Assembly: GCF_040939455.1 (NCBI RefSeq)
Contig: NC_134106.1
Coordinates: forward strand, 84,823,001 to 84,887,000
Origin: Microcebus murinus
Taxonomy: Eukaryota > Chordata > Mammalia > Primates > Cheirogaleidae
DNA: 64,000 nt
Direction: 5' to 3'
Below the pieces are notes generated by a model that was not told where the DNA came from, did no database searches, and saw only the letters and a program-made list of their open reading frames with translations. Positions 10,651-23,496 of this stretch are shown here, one piece after another (position 1 is the stretch's first letter; the number at the start of each line of letters is the position of its first letter). The translations under genes were made by a program, and so were the position numbers.

Positions 10651-12661
10651 TCCCCTCGCTATGCCTTATGCTGCTCCCTGCTCCCCTACCCTTTCTGCAT
10701 CTTGTCCCTCATCCCTGCAACTTAGAATAGTACCTTGCACAAAATATAAATATAAATATTAATATTTATCCACCAAATGATTCAAATGGGTTAAAGGATT
10801 AATAAAGAAAATGAAAAACCACCGCTATAGACAATGAGGAACCATTAAAATCTTGGGGTCCTTTTTAGGAATATGAGAGGTCAACTCTGTAAATATACCT
10901 TTATTCTAGGTTGTATAGATTTTTTTTTTAAAAGAACGTATTCCGTTTTGTTCACGTGGGCCACCCCTCCCATCTTGTTCTCATTTACCTAAAAGATTTT
11001 TTTAAACTTAACTTTAATTGACTATTTTTGGCTGGTGTGCGAAAGAAGTGAGGAAACAGACAAAAGAGAGTTAAAGGTGTGGAGACAGCTGGCGAAAAAG
11101 ACTGGCATTGCCCTTCAGGGCGCGGGTTCCTTTGCAGAAAGGGGCAGCATCTCAAAGAAGCTGGTGTGGCTGGCCAGTAGGATCAGGCTATGCAGGAGGA
11201 CAGTAGGAGGGAGACCATCCGGTTCCTGAGCCAGTGGGGGGGGGCATGCCTCTTTTTCCTAAACCCTAGAAAATGAGATTGCAATGTAGCCCACAGGAAA
11301 GCGACCCTCCTTCACTTACAGGGTTAGACATAACACAAATCATTTCAAGAGATTTTTCTTGTCCTGATCCAGTAAATCTTTTCTTGCTCAGTTCAACTCA
11401 CATTCAGCTTCTCTATGAGTGAGATAAAAAAGTATCTTGGAAAGCAGTCTGCACATTTTTATAAAAATAACCCTTTGTTTTTGATCCCACAGTCTTAATT
11501 TTCCTGGTAGATCTTGTTACAGAAATGATCGCAGAAGACAGATGAATGTTCCTGTAGTAATTCGCTCCGGGATTCAGGTGGCATAAATCCACCGTTTGCA
11601 TCTGGGGCCCCCAGCAGAGCTCTGCTGAGAAGATGCAGTGAGATCCCGAATTCTGCTTTTAAAGTAAGTGTCAGGGTGTGCGTGCAACTGCTACAATGCA
11701 AACCTTCTTATCTGGAGGATCCAAAGTTGCAGCATTCTTTGGTGAAATAAAAGAGTTCTTCATTCTACTGCCATCCCTTGTTGCTGTTTATAAGCACGTG
11801 TACTTTCCCCGTCTGGGAGAAGAGAGTGCACTGTGTGGACCTAATGAGCACTTGCTTGCTCAGCCATGCGCGGCACAAGAGAGGAAAGATTTTCCTTTTT
11901 GAATCAAGCATCGATGATAAAAAGACAACAACAAAGAAACATGACGTAGAAGTCCTGAAATGGGAAAGTTTGTCATCTTCATTATTTCTTACTGCCAAGA
12001 GGAGCCCAATTTAATAGCTTCTCACTAGCAGGCACAACAGTAAAACATGTCTAGGGAAAACACGAGAAAAAGCCAGAGGTGGACACAGCTAAATGTATTT
12101 ATGTCAGGTTTGGAGAATAATCAATATGCCCTTGCTTTATTATTTATATCTGGCCCAGAAGATGCACACCTAATGCTCAATATTTTTCTTAGCTTGTTTT
12201 ATGGCTAGAGCTCCTGGAACTGTGTGCAAATGCCTTCCCAAAGAAGAGGAAAGATTTCTGTGAATGATTGTGCTGTTAAGCAACACCCAGGCTTAGAGCG
12301 CTGGATAATATCTTCTGCAACCATAGTTTCTTTTTTGTTTTTACTATAATGCTCTCTTCTTGGTCCACTGTCTTGATGAGAATTTGAGAGTGAGATTACC
12401 ATTTTATGTTTCCAGAGTTGAATCATTCTCCACCCGATTTTTGCCTTTGTAGTACACCAAATTCCTTAGTAGGGCATGATTACTCTCTGAGAATTATGTT
12501 GAAAGATAAGTAATTTTTTCATTTGAGGCCCCTAGGCTGAGACGGCTTGTGTTTTGCATAGAGGTGCTTCTCCTGGTGGGATATCAGGTGACCAGTGCCG
12601 AAGCTAACGCCCCCTTTGAGAGGTGGGACGGATAGAGCCCATGGCCTCCCTGACATTCATT
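10651..12661. other. Long segment without recognised repeat or gene
   Basis: This is about 2 kb with no clear transposon. Small open frames occur on both strands near 11400-12010, all under 80 codons. A (G)9 run lies at 11236-11244. The lack of recognisable repeats makes 11000-12450 a candidate for old unique sequence, but nothing in it identifies a function. Confidence 0.45.
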
Positions 12662-12768
12662 CCAGATCACAGTTCCCTGTAGCCTCGAACACTGAGGCTT
12701 GAGTGATGATGCTCCTGCCTAGCCTCCCTAGTAGCTGGCATTGCAGGCATGCCATCACTCCTGGCCCA
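12662..12768 (-). mobile_element. Alu-type left-monomer fragment (FLAM-like), antisense
   Basis: The reverse complement of a 7SL-derived monomer is visible: 'ctccctagtagctggcattg' followed by 'caggcatgccatcactcctggcc', preceded by 'tccctgtagcctcgaacac'. Only one monomer is present and it is strongly diverged, consistent with a fossil monomer older than dimeric Alus. Confidence 0.75.
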
Positions 12769-13574
12769 CACCTTCTGCTAGTGGTGTTTCCACTGGTGCA
12801 GGCACTGCCTGGGCCTGGGGTGTTTCTCCGTGGATTCTGGCCTCTTTTGTGGTTGCTGACAAAGCTCCCAGCACCTTCTCCTGTTCATGGCTCAAGCCTA
12901 CTGGGTCAGATAACTTGGTGTTGCCCTCTTACATCGGGCTGGGAATGAAATGATTTATCCTGGTTTTGGCTTTGGAGAATGCTCTGATGGTGTTGACCCA
13001 CATTGAGGTAGGGGATGGATAGAATATAGCAGATTTGGGAATGAATCCTTTAGCTCTCGCTTACTTTTTAGGCTTTGTGTTTTTCGGAGCCACTCCTAGT
13101 GAAGAACAATAACCTGCCTGGTTCACCCTGGGGACAAGAGTTGTGCCACAGCCATGTTGCTTCCTGTCTCCCCTGCATCCTGGCTCAGTGAACCCCCATA
13201 CTCCTGGTGGGGCTTCCCAAGGGGACCTTGCATCCTCCCCACACCCAATGCCAGGTCACGATTATTGGTACAACAGGTGCATAGAAGCCCATGCTCAGAG
13301 ACAGGCAGGCCACCCTGTCAGCCACAGCACTGATGGCCCCACATCCAGGCCTGCGCTGCTGTCCTTGCCTTGGACACTAGCCCCTACCAACCTCGTGATG
13401 GTACCAACCCTAATCGTGCTTTGATCTTCCACCACTGCGTTTCATCTTCTTTGCTGGTATTTATCTTTCTGAAGCTCTGTAGCTCTTGTAAAGAATGACA
13501 GGGTTCAAATTTTATTTTTCAGAGTAGGCAATTTTACTATGATAACAATAAAAGCTCTTTTTTTTTTTTTTTTT
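12769..13574. other. GC-richer anonymous segment
   Basis: This is less AT-rich than its surroundings, with several short open frames, the longest 93 codons at 13143-13424 on the plus strand. No domain or splice structure is evident. A T-run at 13559-13574 separates it from the MIR that follows. Confidence 0.4.
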
Positions 13575-13798
13575 ACTGAACCCTTACTAAGTGCCAGCTA
13601 CTCTCGTAGACATGTGTTATCTCATTTAATCCACAGCAACACTGGGCGGTAGGTACTTTTAATATAGCTGTTTCACAGAGGAGCAACTAAAGCCCAGAGA
13701 GGTTAAGCCACTTGCCCAAGGACACCCAGAGGTCATCGGCATGGGAGAGATTTGACATAGGGCAGCCTGGCTCTGGCCCCTAAGCCACTACACAGAAG
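13575..13798 (-). mobile_element. MIR SINE, antisense
   Basis: The reverse complement of MIR is clear: 'gtgttatctcatttaatcc', 'gtttcacagaggagcaacta', 'aagcccagagaggttaag' and 'cttgcccaaggacac'. Nearly the full element is present. Confidence 0.93.
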
Positions 13799-15025
13799 GA
13801 GTGAGCTTGGGCAGATGGGCACATAGGATTTGGTTCTCAAGGGACTCTCCCCACAGTTCAGAGGCTTTCTGCTCTGGCTCACGGGGGACCACAGCACGGA
13901 CAGCACAGCCCCAGTCTGAAACCTGTGTGACTGTGGTCCCTCAAAGAGGCCCCTGCAGAACTTCTTGGTCATTCTTTATCCCTGGCCCTTCTATTTCCTC
14001 TCATAAGAAATCAATACCTGTTTATGGCATCTGTCCTGTGTTTTTCCTTATGGGCATTTGGAAAAAGTGTGATTCGTTACTTACCCAGGTCGGTTAACTT
14101 CTCTGTAGAGCTCTATCCTGTGAAAGTATATGTTCACATGAAAAATAGGATATCTTTTTGTATGCCCTTGGGATTTCTGGGCACTTTAAAGTTGCCTATG
14201 AATTTCCCTTATTTTGTGGATCATTTGTTTCTATTTTTGTTCTAAGAGCTATTAAGTTAGTTCATTAGAGCTATTACATAAAAATATGTAAAATGTTCCT
14301 GTACTTCATGCAATTTCTAAAAACCACATGCGATATTAATAGCACAATGCTAAGAAAAAAACCTTTTGGTAAATCTAATTGTGATGGTTTTTATGACATT
14401 TAAATCAATTTTTAAAATTTTAAAATAATTATGTGGCATGTTGTGGTACATTCGATTTTTGACTTAAACTGAACATTTTTATAGATTTTATTTTTATTCT
14501 AGATTACCAAACAAAATTGTTTATCAAGATTTTAATTAGTTTCAACTAAGGAGCAGCCTGCTTATATAACTGCAATCTCCCTTTACATGTTCCATCTTTC
14601 CAATTTGTAATCAATATGTAAAGGTAGATTTTGCTAATGCTTGTGATACTAGAAGTCTAGTTTCTTTCTGAGCTGGTGAGAAGGCACAAGCGTTTTTGTG
14701 TGTGTATGTGTGTGTTATGTTTGGTCAGTGGACCTCACAGCAAAATAATAACTGAGCCTAAGGTTTTGGCAATTCAGAATACTCCCAAGTAGCTGATTCC
14801 TTTGGGGTAGGGATGCTATAGGAAGCTACCTCTTGGGTACTAGTATAAAGGAACTCTGTTATTTCTACATAGAAGACCCACCTAAATACCCTACTGGGGC
14901 CTTCAGACATACTTTCTTGTAATATTTTCTCTCCCAGGAATGTTGTACTTTCTTGCACTCTGGCCTTTGGTCAGGAGCATCTCATCCCAATAGGCATGTT
15001 TTAAATAACATTGAAATTGGCAACA
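13799..15025. other. Anonymous segment, AT-rich from 14240 onward
   Basis: No gene is recognised. A (TG)-rich stretch lies at 14696-14716. Open frames are short and mutually overlapping on both strands. Confidence 0.45.
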
Positions 15026-15189
15026 TAGCCAGACACTGTGGCATGCACCTGTAGTCCCAGCTACATAGGAGGCTGAAGAAGGAAGGAGGATCGCTTGAAA
15101 CCAGAAGTTCAAGACCAGCCTAGGTAACATAGCCAAACCCCCATTTCTTAAACAAACAAACAAATAAATAAAAATAAATAAATATAAAT
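15026..15189 (+). mobile_element. Alu-like monomer (FLAM-like) with A-rich tail
   Basis: A single 7SL-derived monomer reads in sense: 'gcatgcacctgtagtcccag', 'aggaggctgaagaagg', 'aggatcgcttgaaacc' and 'aagaccagcctaggtaacat'. It is followed by a tail of aaac and aaat units. The second monomer is missing and the divergence is high. Confidence 0.8.
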
Positions 15190-16959
15190 CAGTAACATGT
15201 CAGCTCACACACAAAATTATTAATGCAAAAAGACACATAGCTGTTTTTTTGTTTGGGGCAGTAGCTATACAGGGTAATTCACATCATCATAATTCATCAA
15301 TCTGATTTTTTCACTTATACTTTAGTAAATTCAGTACTTTAGTAAACACAATTTTTAAAAAAAATTACATGAGAAAAATAGTATCACCCAATGTCAACTT
15401 ACAGCATCCAAAAGTGTTAACTGAGGAACAAATAAGAATAGTGGGTCCCTACTCAGTAAAAATGCTCAAAATGTCTATTTATGTACAGATCTGGTGCAGA
15501 ACTTTCTCTGTTGATGACCTTCGACTCTGCAGTTGCTCAACTTGCAACAGGCCCTGTCCTGCTATCTCCAAATTCTGAGCATGTTGAGTACATTTGAATC
15601 CAAAATCTCATTCATTCAAACTACAATTTGATCTTCAAGCTAGAACTTGAATTTGAAGGGCAAAGTACAATTGTGAATATGTGCTTTTAGAGTCATGATT
15701 CTTTTTAGGGAGTATATTCCAAAATTAAAAAAAAAAAAATCTAAACAAAACTTTGAGATTTCTGTCACTGCTTGCAAGTTATAATGATGAAGGTAACTTA
15801 AGCCAAGCAGGTTGTGTTCTTTCAAGTTTTATCCAAGAAATATTTCATTTTTTTAATGAAAACCAATGGATTTGAGCAAAGAGTAGTTGGATTTCTGAGC
15901 TATTATTAAAAGAAAAAGGAATAAAGGCAGAAACAAGTCTAGGGAGCTGCCCTCACTGGATCTTTGATAAAAAGTAATATAAAAAAATGAGACTTTGCAT
16001 TCAAAGAAATAAACATTATAATCTCAGCAGATCTGAGATAAGAAATAGGCATTTCTTTCTTGGCTTTGGGCAAAGTTAAGTTGCAAGAGGCAAATTGTAA
16101 TAGAAATGAATTCTTTTGATTCTTTTTGTTCTTCTTTTTTCCTCTTTCCTCTCTCATTTTATCCTATTCTTTTCTCTGTTACCCTTTTCTTTGCCTTTCC
16201 AAAAAAGACTATTGCAATTTTGAGACTCTCATGTGAATTAATAGGTAAGATGAATTTATGAGCTATTTACTAACTTGGCCCTATCTTATGGGATCTGCTT
16301 TGCTTTGACAAGTAAGTTAGGGGATATATTTCCTGAGCCCATGAACAGACAAGGTCAGAGACCATCACCAGCCTGCTAAAGTGTGTGGGAGAACTTATAA
16401 TTTGTGACATCGTGGTGTCCTTTGCCTGTTTATTGCCTTGCACATAGCTGTCCTGATTTGTGTAAAAATTTGAAGGGATTCCCTCCTGTACATAAGCTTC
16501 TCACACCTTCCTGCCTCCATAAAAGCACATTATAAAAAGTAAATTCCTTGCGTGTTGAATCTAGTTTATAAATGCATTTAGAATTTGGCCACAAACAGGG
16601 CTGGGAGCCGTAGGCCACCCAGTGACCTCAGAAGGTTGGATAAGCATGCTAAGATCCTGTGTGCTCAGCTGTAAAGATGGGGACACTGATGAGTGCCTCT
16701 CTTACAGTTGTCCTCAGGCATATAACATATTTAGCCTGGCCACATGTGTGCACTCGATAGATGTGTGTGCATATTACCATCAGGAAGCCGCAGCTGGTCT
16801 TGACCTTAGAGCACACATCCCTTTAAACCCAGTGAAGGAAGAAGAGTTGGAGTCATGATGCTACATGTTTCTGGCTTCTATATAGCGATCTATTGGTCGT
16901 GTGTGTGCTTCATACTTTCAGTTCTTAGTGAGGTTTTCGTTGATTTTCTCATTTAAAAT
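15190..16959. other. AT-rich anonymous segment
   Basis: No gene or repeat is recognised apart from an A-run at 15727-15739 and a pyrimidine-rich patch at 16118-16200. Open frames are under 80 codons. Confidence 0.45.
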
Positions 16960-17235
16960 TCCAAGTCCTACCCCACCCTTCATCCCACCTCATCCTGATT
17001 CTGCTCCTATATCATATCCTGCTTTTTCTCAATGCTATGTATGACATTTTAAGGGTACCGTGTAACCTTTTGATTTGTTGAGCTATTGTCTATTTCAGAA
17101 GTAGCGTTTGAGCTCCATGAAAGCCAGACATGTTGGCCTGGTTGGGTTTTTGTTTTCACTGCTGAATCCTCAGTTCCCTAAAAGAGTAGCTGACATGTAG
17201 CTCAATAAATATGCACTGACTGAATGAAAGGAAGA
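16960..17235 (+). mobile_element. LINE-2 (L2) 3' end
   Basis: The region reads like the sense 3' end of L2. A C-rich 'ccaccctt...cctgattctgctc' stretch leads to 'gagctccatgaaagccaga', then 'agctcaataaatatgcactg' and a final 'actgaatgaa'. L2 is an ancient LINE inactive in placentals. Only the terminal few hundred bases remain, as is usual for this family. Confidence 0.8.
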
Positions 17236-17323
17236 ATGCGTGTCTCCATGACAAAGTCTGGTTAGGTAGTGAAGCCAAGACATTTAGGAAATGACAGAGA
17301 ATTTTTCCCGTGTTTTACTTCAC

Positions 17324-17545
17324 CTGGATAGCATTAAGGTTTTAGAGAAGATCCAAGTTTAAATCCTGGTTCTTCTCCCAAGAGTATGGCCTAAAGCAAA
17401 TCACTTACCCTTGCTGGGCCTGATCTCTCTTGTCTGTATAATGGGGACAATAATGCCTGCCTCTGTGGTGCTAGGATTAAAAGAGAATATTGCTTTGAAT
17501 GTGCTGGGCGTGGAAGGGCCCTAAAAATGTCAGATTCTTATCCTT
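17324..17545 (+). mobile_element. MIR SINE
   Basis: The sense MIR order is visible: 'aagtttaaatcctggttctt', 'aagcaaatcacttaccc', 'tgtctgtataatggggac', 'aataatgcctgcctc' and 'aggattaaaagag'. Confidence 0.9.
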
Positions 17546-17694
17546 TTGCCCTCAAGAATATGCCTTGAATCAAAATACCAAAAAATCTCATGTAAACTCT
17601 GGTGCTGGGACAGTCCACATGCCAGTTTGACTCATGAAAGCTGTAGGCTGCCCCATTAATCAGATAGTTGGAACATTGGATAAAATAAAAATTG

Positions 17695-18306
17695 TAGTGG
17701 GGCAGATGGAATCCCAAAGATCTGGCATGCCAATCTCTGGAAGCTGTGACTATGTCATATTATGTGGCACAGTGGACTTTGCGAAGTGATTCAGGTAGGG
17801 GCCTTAAAAGAGAGACTATCCTGGGTTGTCCAAATGGGCCCATTCTAATAAGAGCCCTTGAGAGCTGAGAACTTTCTCTGCCTGGAGTGAGAAAGATGCA
17901 GCAGCAGGAGAAGTTGGAAAGATTGAAAGTATGAGAGGGACTCAACCCACCATTGCCAGCAGGGGCTATGTGGAAAACATGTGAGGAGGACGGGCAGCCT
18001 GTGAGTGTGGAGACCAGCCCCCGGCTCCCAGTGAGCAAGAAACAGGGACCTCGGCCCTAGGACCCCAAAGAGCTGAATTTGGCCAACTACCTACCTGCAT
18101 GGCCATTAAGTGGATTCTTGCCCTGAGCCTCCAGTAAAGCCTGCAGTCCTGCTGACACTTGATGTCAGCCCCAAGACTCTATGCAGAGGACCTGGCTGAA
18201 CCCAGCCAGGCTTCTGAGCTATAGAAACTATGATAATAAATTTGTGTTGTCTTAAGCTGCTAAATTTACAGGGATTTATTATGGAAACAATAGAAATCTA
18301 ATACAA
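17695..18306 (+). mobile_element. MaLR/MLT1-like LTR
   Basis: The words 'gactttgcgaagtgattcag', 'actatcctgggttgtccaaa', 'tgggcccattctaataagag', 'ataataaatttgtgttgt' and the ending 'aatagaaatctaatacaaa' follow the common mammalian MaLR/ERVL-type LTR. Its 3' part has a polyadenylation-like AATAAA at 18236. It is a solo LTR with no internal sequence. A homologous but more rearranged copy lies at 28268-29230. The subfamily name is uncertain. Confidence 0.7.
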
Positions 18307-18364
18307 AAAAACCAATGCAGCACACTTAAAGTGAATGAAATTTATGCTATGTAAATTATTCCTC

Positions 18365-18372
18365 AAGAAAGA

Positions 18373-18413
<41 letters not shown>

Positions 18414-18741
18414 AGACAGAGTCTCGCTTTGTTGCCCAGGCTAGAGTGAGTGCCGTGGCGTCAGCCTAGCTCACAGCAACCTCAAACTCCTGGGCTCAAG
18501 TGATCCTTCTGCCTCAGCCTCCCGGGTAGCTGGGACTACAGGCATGCACCACCATGCCCGGCTAATTTTTTTATATATATATCAGTTGGCCAATTAATTT
18601 CTTTTCTATTTATAGTAGAGACGGGGTCTCGCTCTTGCTCAGGCTGGTTTTGAACTCCTGACCTTGAGCAATCCGCCCGCCTCGGCCTCCCAAGAGCTAG
18701 GATTACAGGCGTGAGCCACAGCGCCCGGCCAAGAAAGATAT
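18365..18741 (-). mobile_element. Strepsirrhine-type dimeric Alu with target-site duplication
   Basis: A T-run of about 36 bases (18377-18412) begins the reverse complement of a full dimeric Alu ending at 18730. The target-site duplication 'aagaaagatat' is at 18365-18375 and 18731-18741. The left arm has the extended 'gagtgagtgccgtggcgtca' motif, and the middle linker has 'tatatatatatcagttggcc' followed by 'aattaatttc'. I know both from lemur/loris Alus and not from human ones. The copy is close to consensus, so it is among the youngest insertions here and is the best lineage marker. Confidence 0.96.
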
Positions 18742-18744
18742 TTT

Positions 18745-20329
18745 AAAAAAAGAACAAGTCATTAGTAAACTACAATAGGTAGGTAAGAATGCCATGAAGG
18801 TGAACAGTCACACCCAAGAAAAGATTTTGTGGTTTACTAAGACAGGCTGAAGCAGAGTATTTTAGTTCTAATGTCTCCCTAGGAATTCCATGTATAAACA
18901 CAAACACATTATGTCCTGTACAGAGCGTCTCCATATTTATGGAGAAATGCACAGCAAAGAACACAAAACTCATTTTGGAATAACATGAAAGCAGTGTCTT
19001 AATTTTAGGACCTAAGGTTTAAAAGCTTAAGGGTGTGGAAGAGAAAAAAAAAAGATTCAGACTAGTGAAATAGATTTAAGGTAAAGAAAAGAATATATGA
19101 ACACTCATTAAATCATTGCATTACCATGAGAATGCTTATCGGAGTATTTGGAGCCGGAGGCTTTGTAGGGGCTGGTTCCCCACCCTCTGAAGCCGTGTCT
19201 TTCTCTAGGTGGTTCCCAGGGCCTCCTGCCATATGCTAGTTTGAATTAAGACCCAGGAAGATATATGCTTGGATCGGAAAATATAGCCTTTTACAGTGAT
19301 GAACAGAAAGATTGAACTGTTCTGGGAGAGAGAGCAAGCTGTTCTCTTAGTGCCTTTAATCTTTAGATTTTTATGTGTCTTATTTCAGAAGAGGCCAGGG
19401 GCTAAATTTGATGTTTTATATAATTATTTTAGGTAAAGTATAGGAACTATTTTTTTTCCTCTGCAAAGTCTATACTGATTTTTCCCTCCAGGGAATGATT
19501 AAAAAGGTGTCATGAAACTTTGAACCTACCTTAGTATTGGACACGAAGATCTTTTCTACATCACCAAGGAAATGTCTGTTTTTCTGACTCATCAGTGACC
19601 AGTATTGTCATATCTGTTTGATGAAAACTGGAAAATCACAAAGAATGTTGTATACAACTTTCCATCACCTCTTTCGTTATTGTTGAACTGTCCTATCTCT
19701 GATTCCCTCTTTCTTTCATTTGAAAACACAGTATTCATTTTCTGGTTGTACTGAAATCCTTTGCATTGAATCCTGCTTGGAATAATTTGGCTATCAGATG
19801 GTTTTTGAAATATTCTTCTAAATACATATTTTAAAAAATGGCAATAGTTTTATTATAAAAGATCCGGCTTTTAATGCAAGCATGAGCCTAAAAACTAAAT
19901 GACCCGAGAACAGCAAATGGTATATCTCAAGCCATGCCTACATCCTCAGAATTCTACCACTGATATAATAGAAACAGTATTCTTCTGGTTCTACATGATT
20001 TATTGCAAAGACTGTAGCTTTAGAGGGATATGGACATGTGTCAGAATTCTGGTTTTGTCGTTTAATAACTGCATGTTCATTGGCAAGAAATTGGTTTCTC
20101 CAAGTGCAGATTTCTTGATCTGTGCTGTGGAGGAGATTCATGTAGAGCATGTGAGGCAATGCCTGAAGTGGCCAGCATTTCTATCTGCCATTCCCAGGCC
20201 ACTGCCACTCAAATTCCATCATAACATGGTCCTAAACAATATTTACACTTAAAGAGAATCATCTATTATTATAGTCACTCTCTAATTCTTTGCCTTAGCA
20301 ACTTCTGAGGGGAGTATGCATTGATTTGC
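18745..20329. other. AT-rich anonymous segment
   Basis: No repeat family is recognised with confidence. The longest open frame (19899-20252, plus, 117 codons) has no domain or compositional bias that suggests coding. It overlaps another open frame on the opposite strand. Confidence 0.45.
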
Positions 20330-20700
20330 TTAAAAATTGTACACTATAACATTTACTTTTTTGTATGTGCCAAGATGTACGTAAATGTAATTACAATTTT
20401 ATCACCCAAATGAATTCCCGTGTACTGATGCTTTGTAGTCAGACCCTCCTCCCATCCCACCCATCAACACTGATCTGCCCTCAGTTCCTATGGCTTTGTC
20501 ATTTTGAGAATGTTACATAAATAGAATCACATAGTACATAACCTTTTGAGATTGGTTTCTTTCACTCAGTGAAATTTCTTTGGAATTCATCCATGTTTTA
20601 GAGTATATCAATAGTTTTTTCCTTTTCTTAAAAATACATTGTATAGATAGGACAACAATGTCTATCCTTTCACCGGTTGAAGGACATTTGGTTGCCACAC
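20330..20700 (-). mobile_element. Old L1M 3' UTR fragment, antisense
   Basis: The plus strand shows degraded reverse-complement L1 words: 'cccatcaacactgatctgcc', 'acataaatagaatcacatag', 'ggtttctttcactcag', 'ttcatccatgttttagag' and 'ggttgaaggacatttggttg'. The L1 is on the minus strand and has no open frame. Confidence 0.82.
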
Positions 20701-22222
20701 GAGTTTGTATACTTACTAAACATGCCCTTCCCCTCTTTTCCTCTTTTGTTTACAACAGTTCCAAGACCAGGAATGCATAGCTTCCTGTCCTGTCTCTGTT
20801 TCTGCTTTTTGCATGGCTTTCTTCCAAGGGCTCTGTACTTAGCATCACCTAGTGAGAAAGAGAGAGGGAAAGATGAGTTTTTTGTGTAACTTCCGCTGAT
20901 CCTTTTCTGAACTGTCCCAATCAGCATTGGCCTCTCTTCTTTTCCTGGTTTGCTCATGACTCGGCTGCACAAGTCAGCTGTAGATGCACCTTCTACACGC
21001 AGCACACTATAAATTCTTTGAGGTACAGGTGTATCTGGGCATCCAGTACAGAGCTCAGCAGAGTTCCTTGCGAATTGAGTGAATTGAATATGATCGTGAA
21101 CAGGACGGAGTCTGTAAAATCCATGAAGTAACAGGAGCTCTTTTTCTCCCTAACCTGTCTCTTTGTCCCTATTTTGCTGACTTTCCAAGCAGGGCCCAGT
21201 CTGGACTATGAACTCTCCTTTTCCCTATGGTATCTTGCTCACAGATAATTTGAACTGAGTTCCAAATAACTGATGCCTTAACGTGTTACCCAGGAACATT
21301 TATAATTTTAAAGAGGCTGAAGTCCTCAGGTATAGGGAGGAACATATGAATCTCACATATAATTCAGAGTATGAGGGGAGGATATATGGACAGGAAGTGG
21401 ACCTTTGAGCATTGCTGAAGCCACCATACGTAAGAGGTTGCCTCTGCCACCTACCTAAGAGTCTAGGCTTATATGCGCACGATCTTACTGTCTCAAACTG
21501 TATTTTAGAATCCTGGCAGCATCCTGCAGAGCCCCCATTGTGGCAGTGTGTTGTTATTTTAGGAAAAGGTGGCTATATATCCAATATGATGGGATTGCTA
21601 GGCCTGGCTGATTTTTCCTACTAGATATGGGGCAAGGCATGAGTGGGGACAGTCCTGACCACAAAGAATCGGTGGCCCAGTTCGGGAGCATTTTATTTGA
21701 GAGCAGGAGGGAGCACCCCACAAGTGTTCCACTGGGTGAAGGCTGAGCTCTTCAAGTTTTCACACACTGCCTGCCCAATCTGGGATCTGTGCTCAGCCCT
21801 CCTCTATGGGGGCCCAGGTAAAACAGATGTTGTCTGTACATAGCATGTATTCCGTAGTACCACTTCTCAAATGTTCTAAGCCTATGTAGAAGTGCCTTGA
21901 TATTCTAAATCGATCTTCCTAGGTCAGTAGCTTAACAATGGCAGATAAATGGTATTTATGAACTGGCCAAGCCTATCCGTCCATCCAGTCACCCATTCAC
22001 CCATTCCTCTGTTCCAGTGCCTGCCACCTCATTCCAAAACAACGTGAGGCAGATACACGAGAGTGGCTCAATGCATTTTATGAAGTGAATGAGAGTGAGA
22101 CTTCATTCTCCAGAAGACTTGGCATTTGCATCATGACTATTAATTTTGAGCCAGAACCTTTGTTTTTGACCTCAGACAACTAACCAAACTCTGCTCTGGT
22201 TGATAGCTACATGTAGATTCTA
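20701..22222. other. Anonymous segment
   Basis: No gene is recognised. A faint L2/MIR-like word string lies at 21015-21085 ('ttgaggtacaggtgtatctg' onward, ending in 'gagtgaattgaa') but is too short to call. Open frames do not exceed about 110 codons and overlap on opposite strands. Confidence 0.4.
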
Positions 22223-22272
22223 CAAAAAAAAAAAAAAAAAAAAAAGAAAAAGAAAAAGAAAAAAGAAAGAAA
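22223..22272 (+). repeat. A-run followed by (AAAAG)n-like repeat
   Basis: A run of about 23 A is followed by aaaag/aaaaag and aaag units. It could be the tail of an unrecognised retroposed sequence. I see no SINE body directly upstream. Confidence 0.9.
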
Positions 22273-22501
22273 GCTACTGAAATATTCTAAGCCTTCACTG
22301 ATTCATTCTGCTGCCTATTTCCTCTGTCCCCTCGAATTCTCACAATATTAATGTCTTTGTGTTTTCCAGGTGTTTTGTGGTTATCCGAGGGTGATTGTTC
22401 TGCTCTGCTTGAGAAAAACCTAATCATCTGATTCTTTGTTTTCTTAAGTGCTTATCATTTTACAGATCTCAGAGGGGCTGGAGTTTAGGAGGAAATCAAC
22501 C

Positions 22502-22712
22502 AGCATTTACTCAGCACCTGATGTGTACCAGACACAGAGAACCATCATACCTGCTATGTGTTTCATGCTCACAATGTACCCTAGAGGAAAATGTAAGTGC
22601 TTCTATTTTTACAGACAAGGAGATGTGTTCAGAGAAGGTGATTCTCGTTGCCTATCAGTACAGCATCAGGATTTGGATCCAGATCTGTTTGACTACAAAG
22701 TAGTGACCCTTT
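22502..22712 (-). mobile_element. MIR SINE, antisense
   Basis: The reverse-complement MIR order is present: 'agcatttactcagcacctg', 'tgtgtaccagacacagag', 'atttttacagacaaggag', 'atcaggatttggatccag' and 'gactacaaagtagtg'. Confidence 0.88.
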
Positions 22713-23170
22713 CTGTGGATGTTCTTGGCAGCGTCTGCCTGTTTTGACAGACAAGCTTTGAATAAAAAAATATGTGGAAAGTCACCAAGATCTGGTGGTA
22801 AGCCTGGAACATTCCTCCTTTTTGGAGATTCATAATACACTTGGGAGTGGTGTGTTTGGCAGAGAATCCAGATCAACAAACCCCAACTCATCTCATGCTT
22901 CACTCTCCCTTTGTTCTCTTCTTTGGCTCATTCTGGATGGAGAAAGAGACCCAAGAAAAAAATGCCTCCTAGTCTGCATGTTACCTGCATTCACAACAAC
23001 CAGAAACTTGAAAAGAATTGCTTTGAAAGCATGACGGAGGGAGAGCCTTAAAATATCAAATGGAAATTAATTATGGAGGACCCAGTATTATTTATCTGAG
23101 AAAGACAAAATATGTCAAGCAGAAAAATATACATTTACTGTATTGTCTTTAACTTTTATTTTAACATAAA

Positions 23171-23496
<326 letters not shown>

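Noticed and set aside
10313..10730. Overlapping open frames of up to 124 codons on both strands (Pro/Leu/Ser-rich or Gly/Arg-rich)
   Set aside because: They are produced by the polypyrimidine minisatellite. Several frames on both strands are open at once, as expected for low-complexity C/T sequence.
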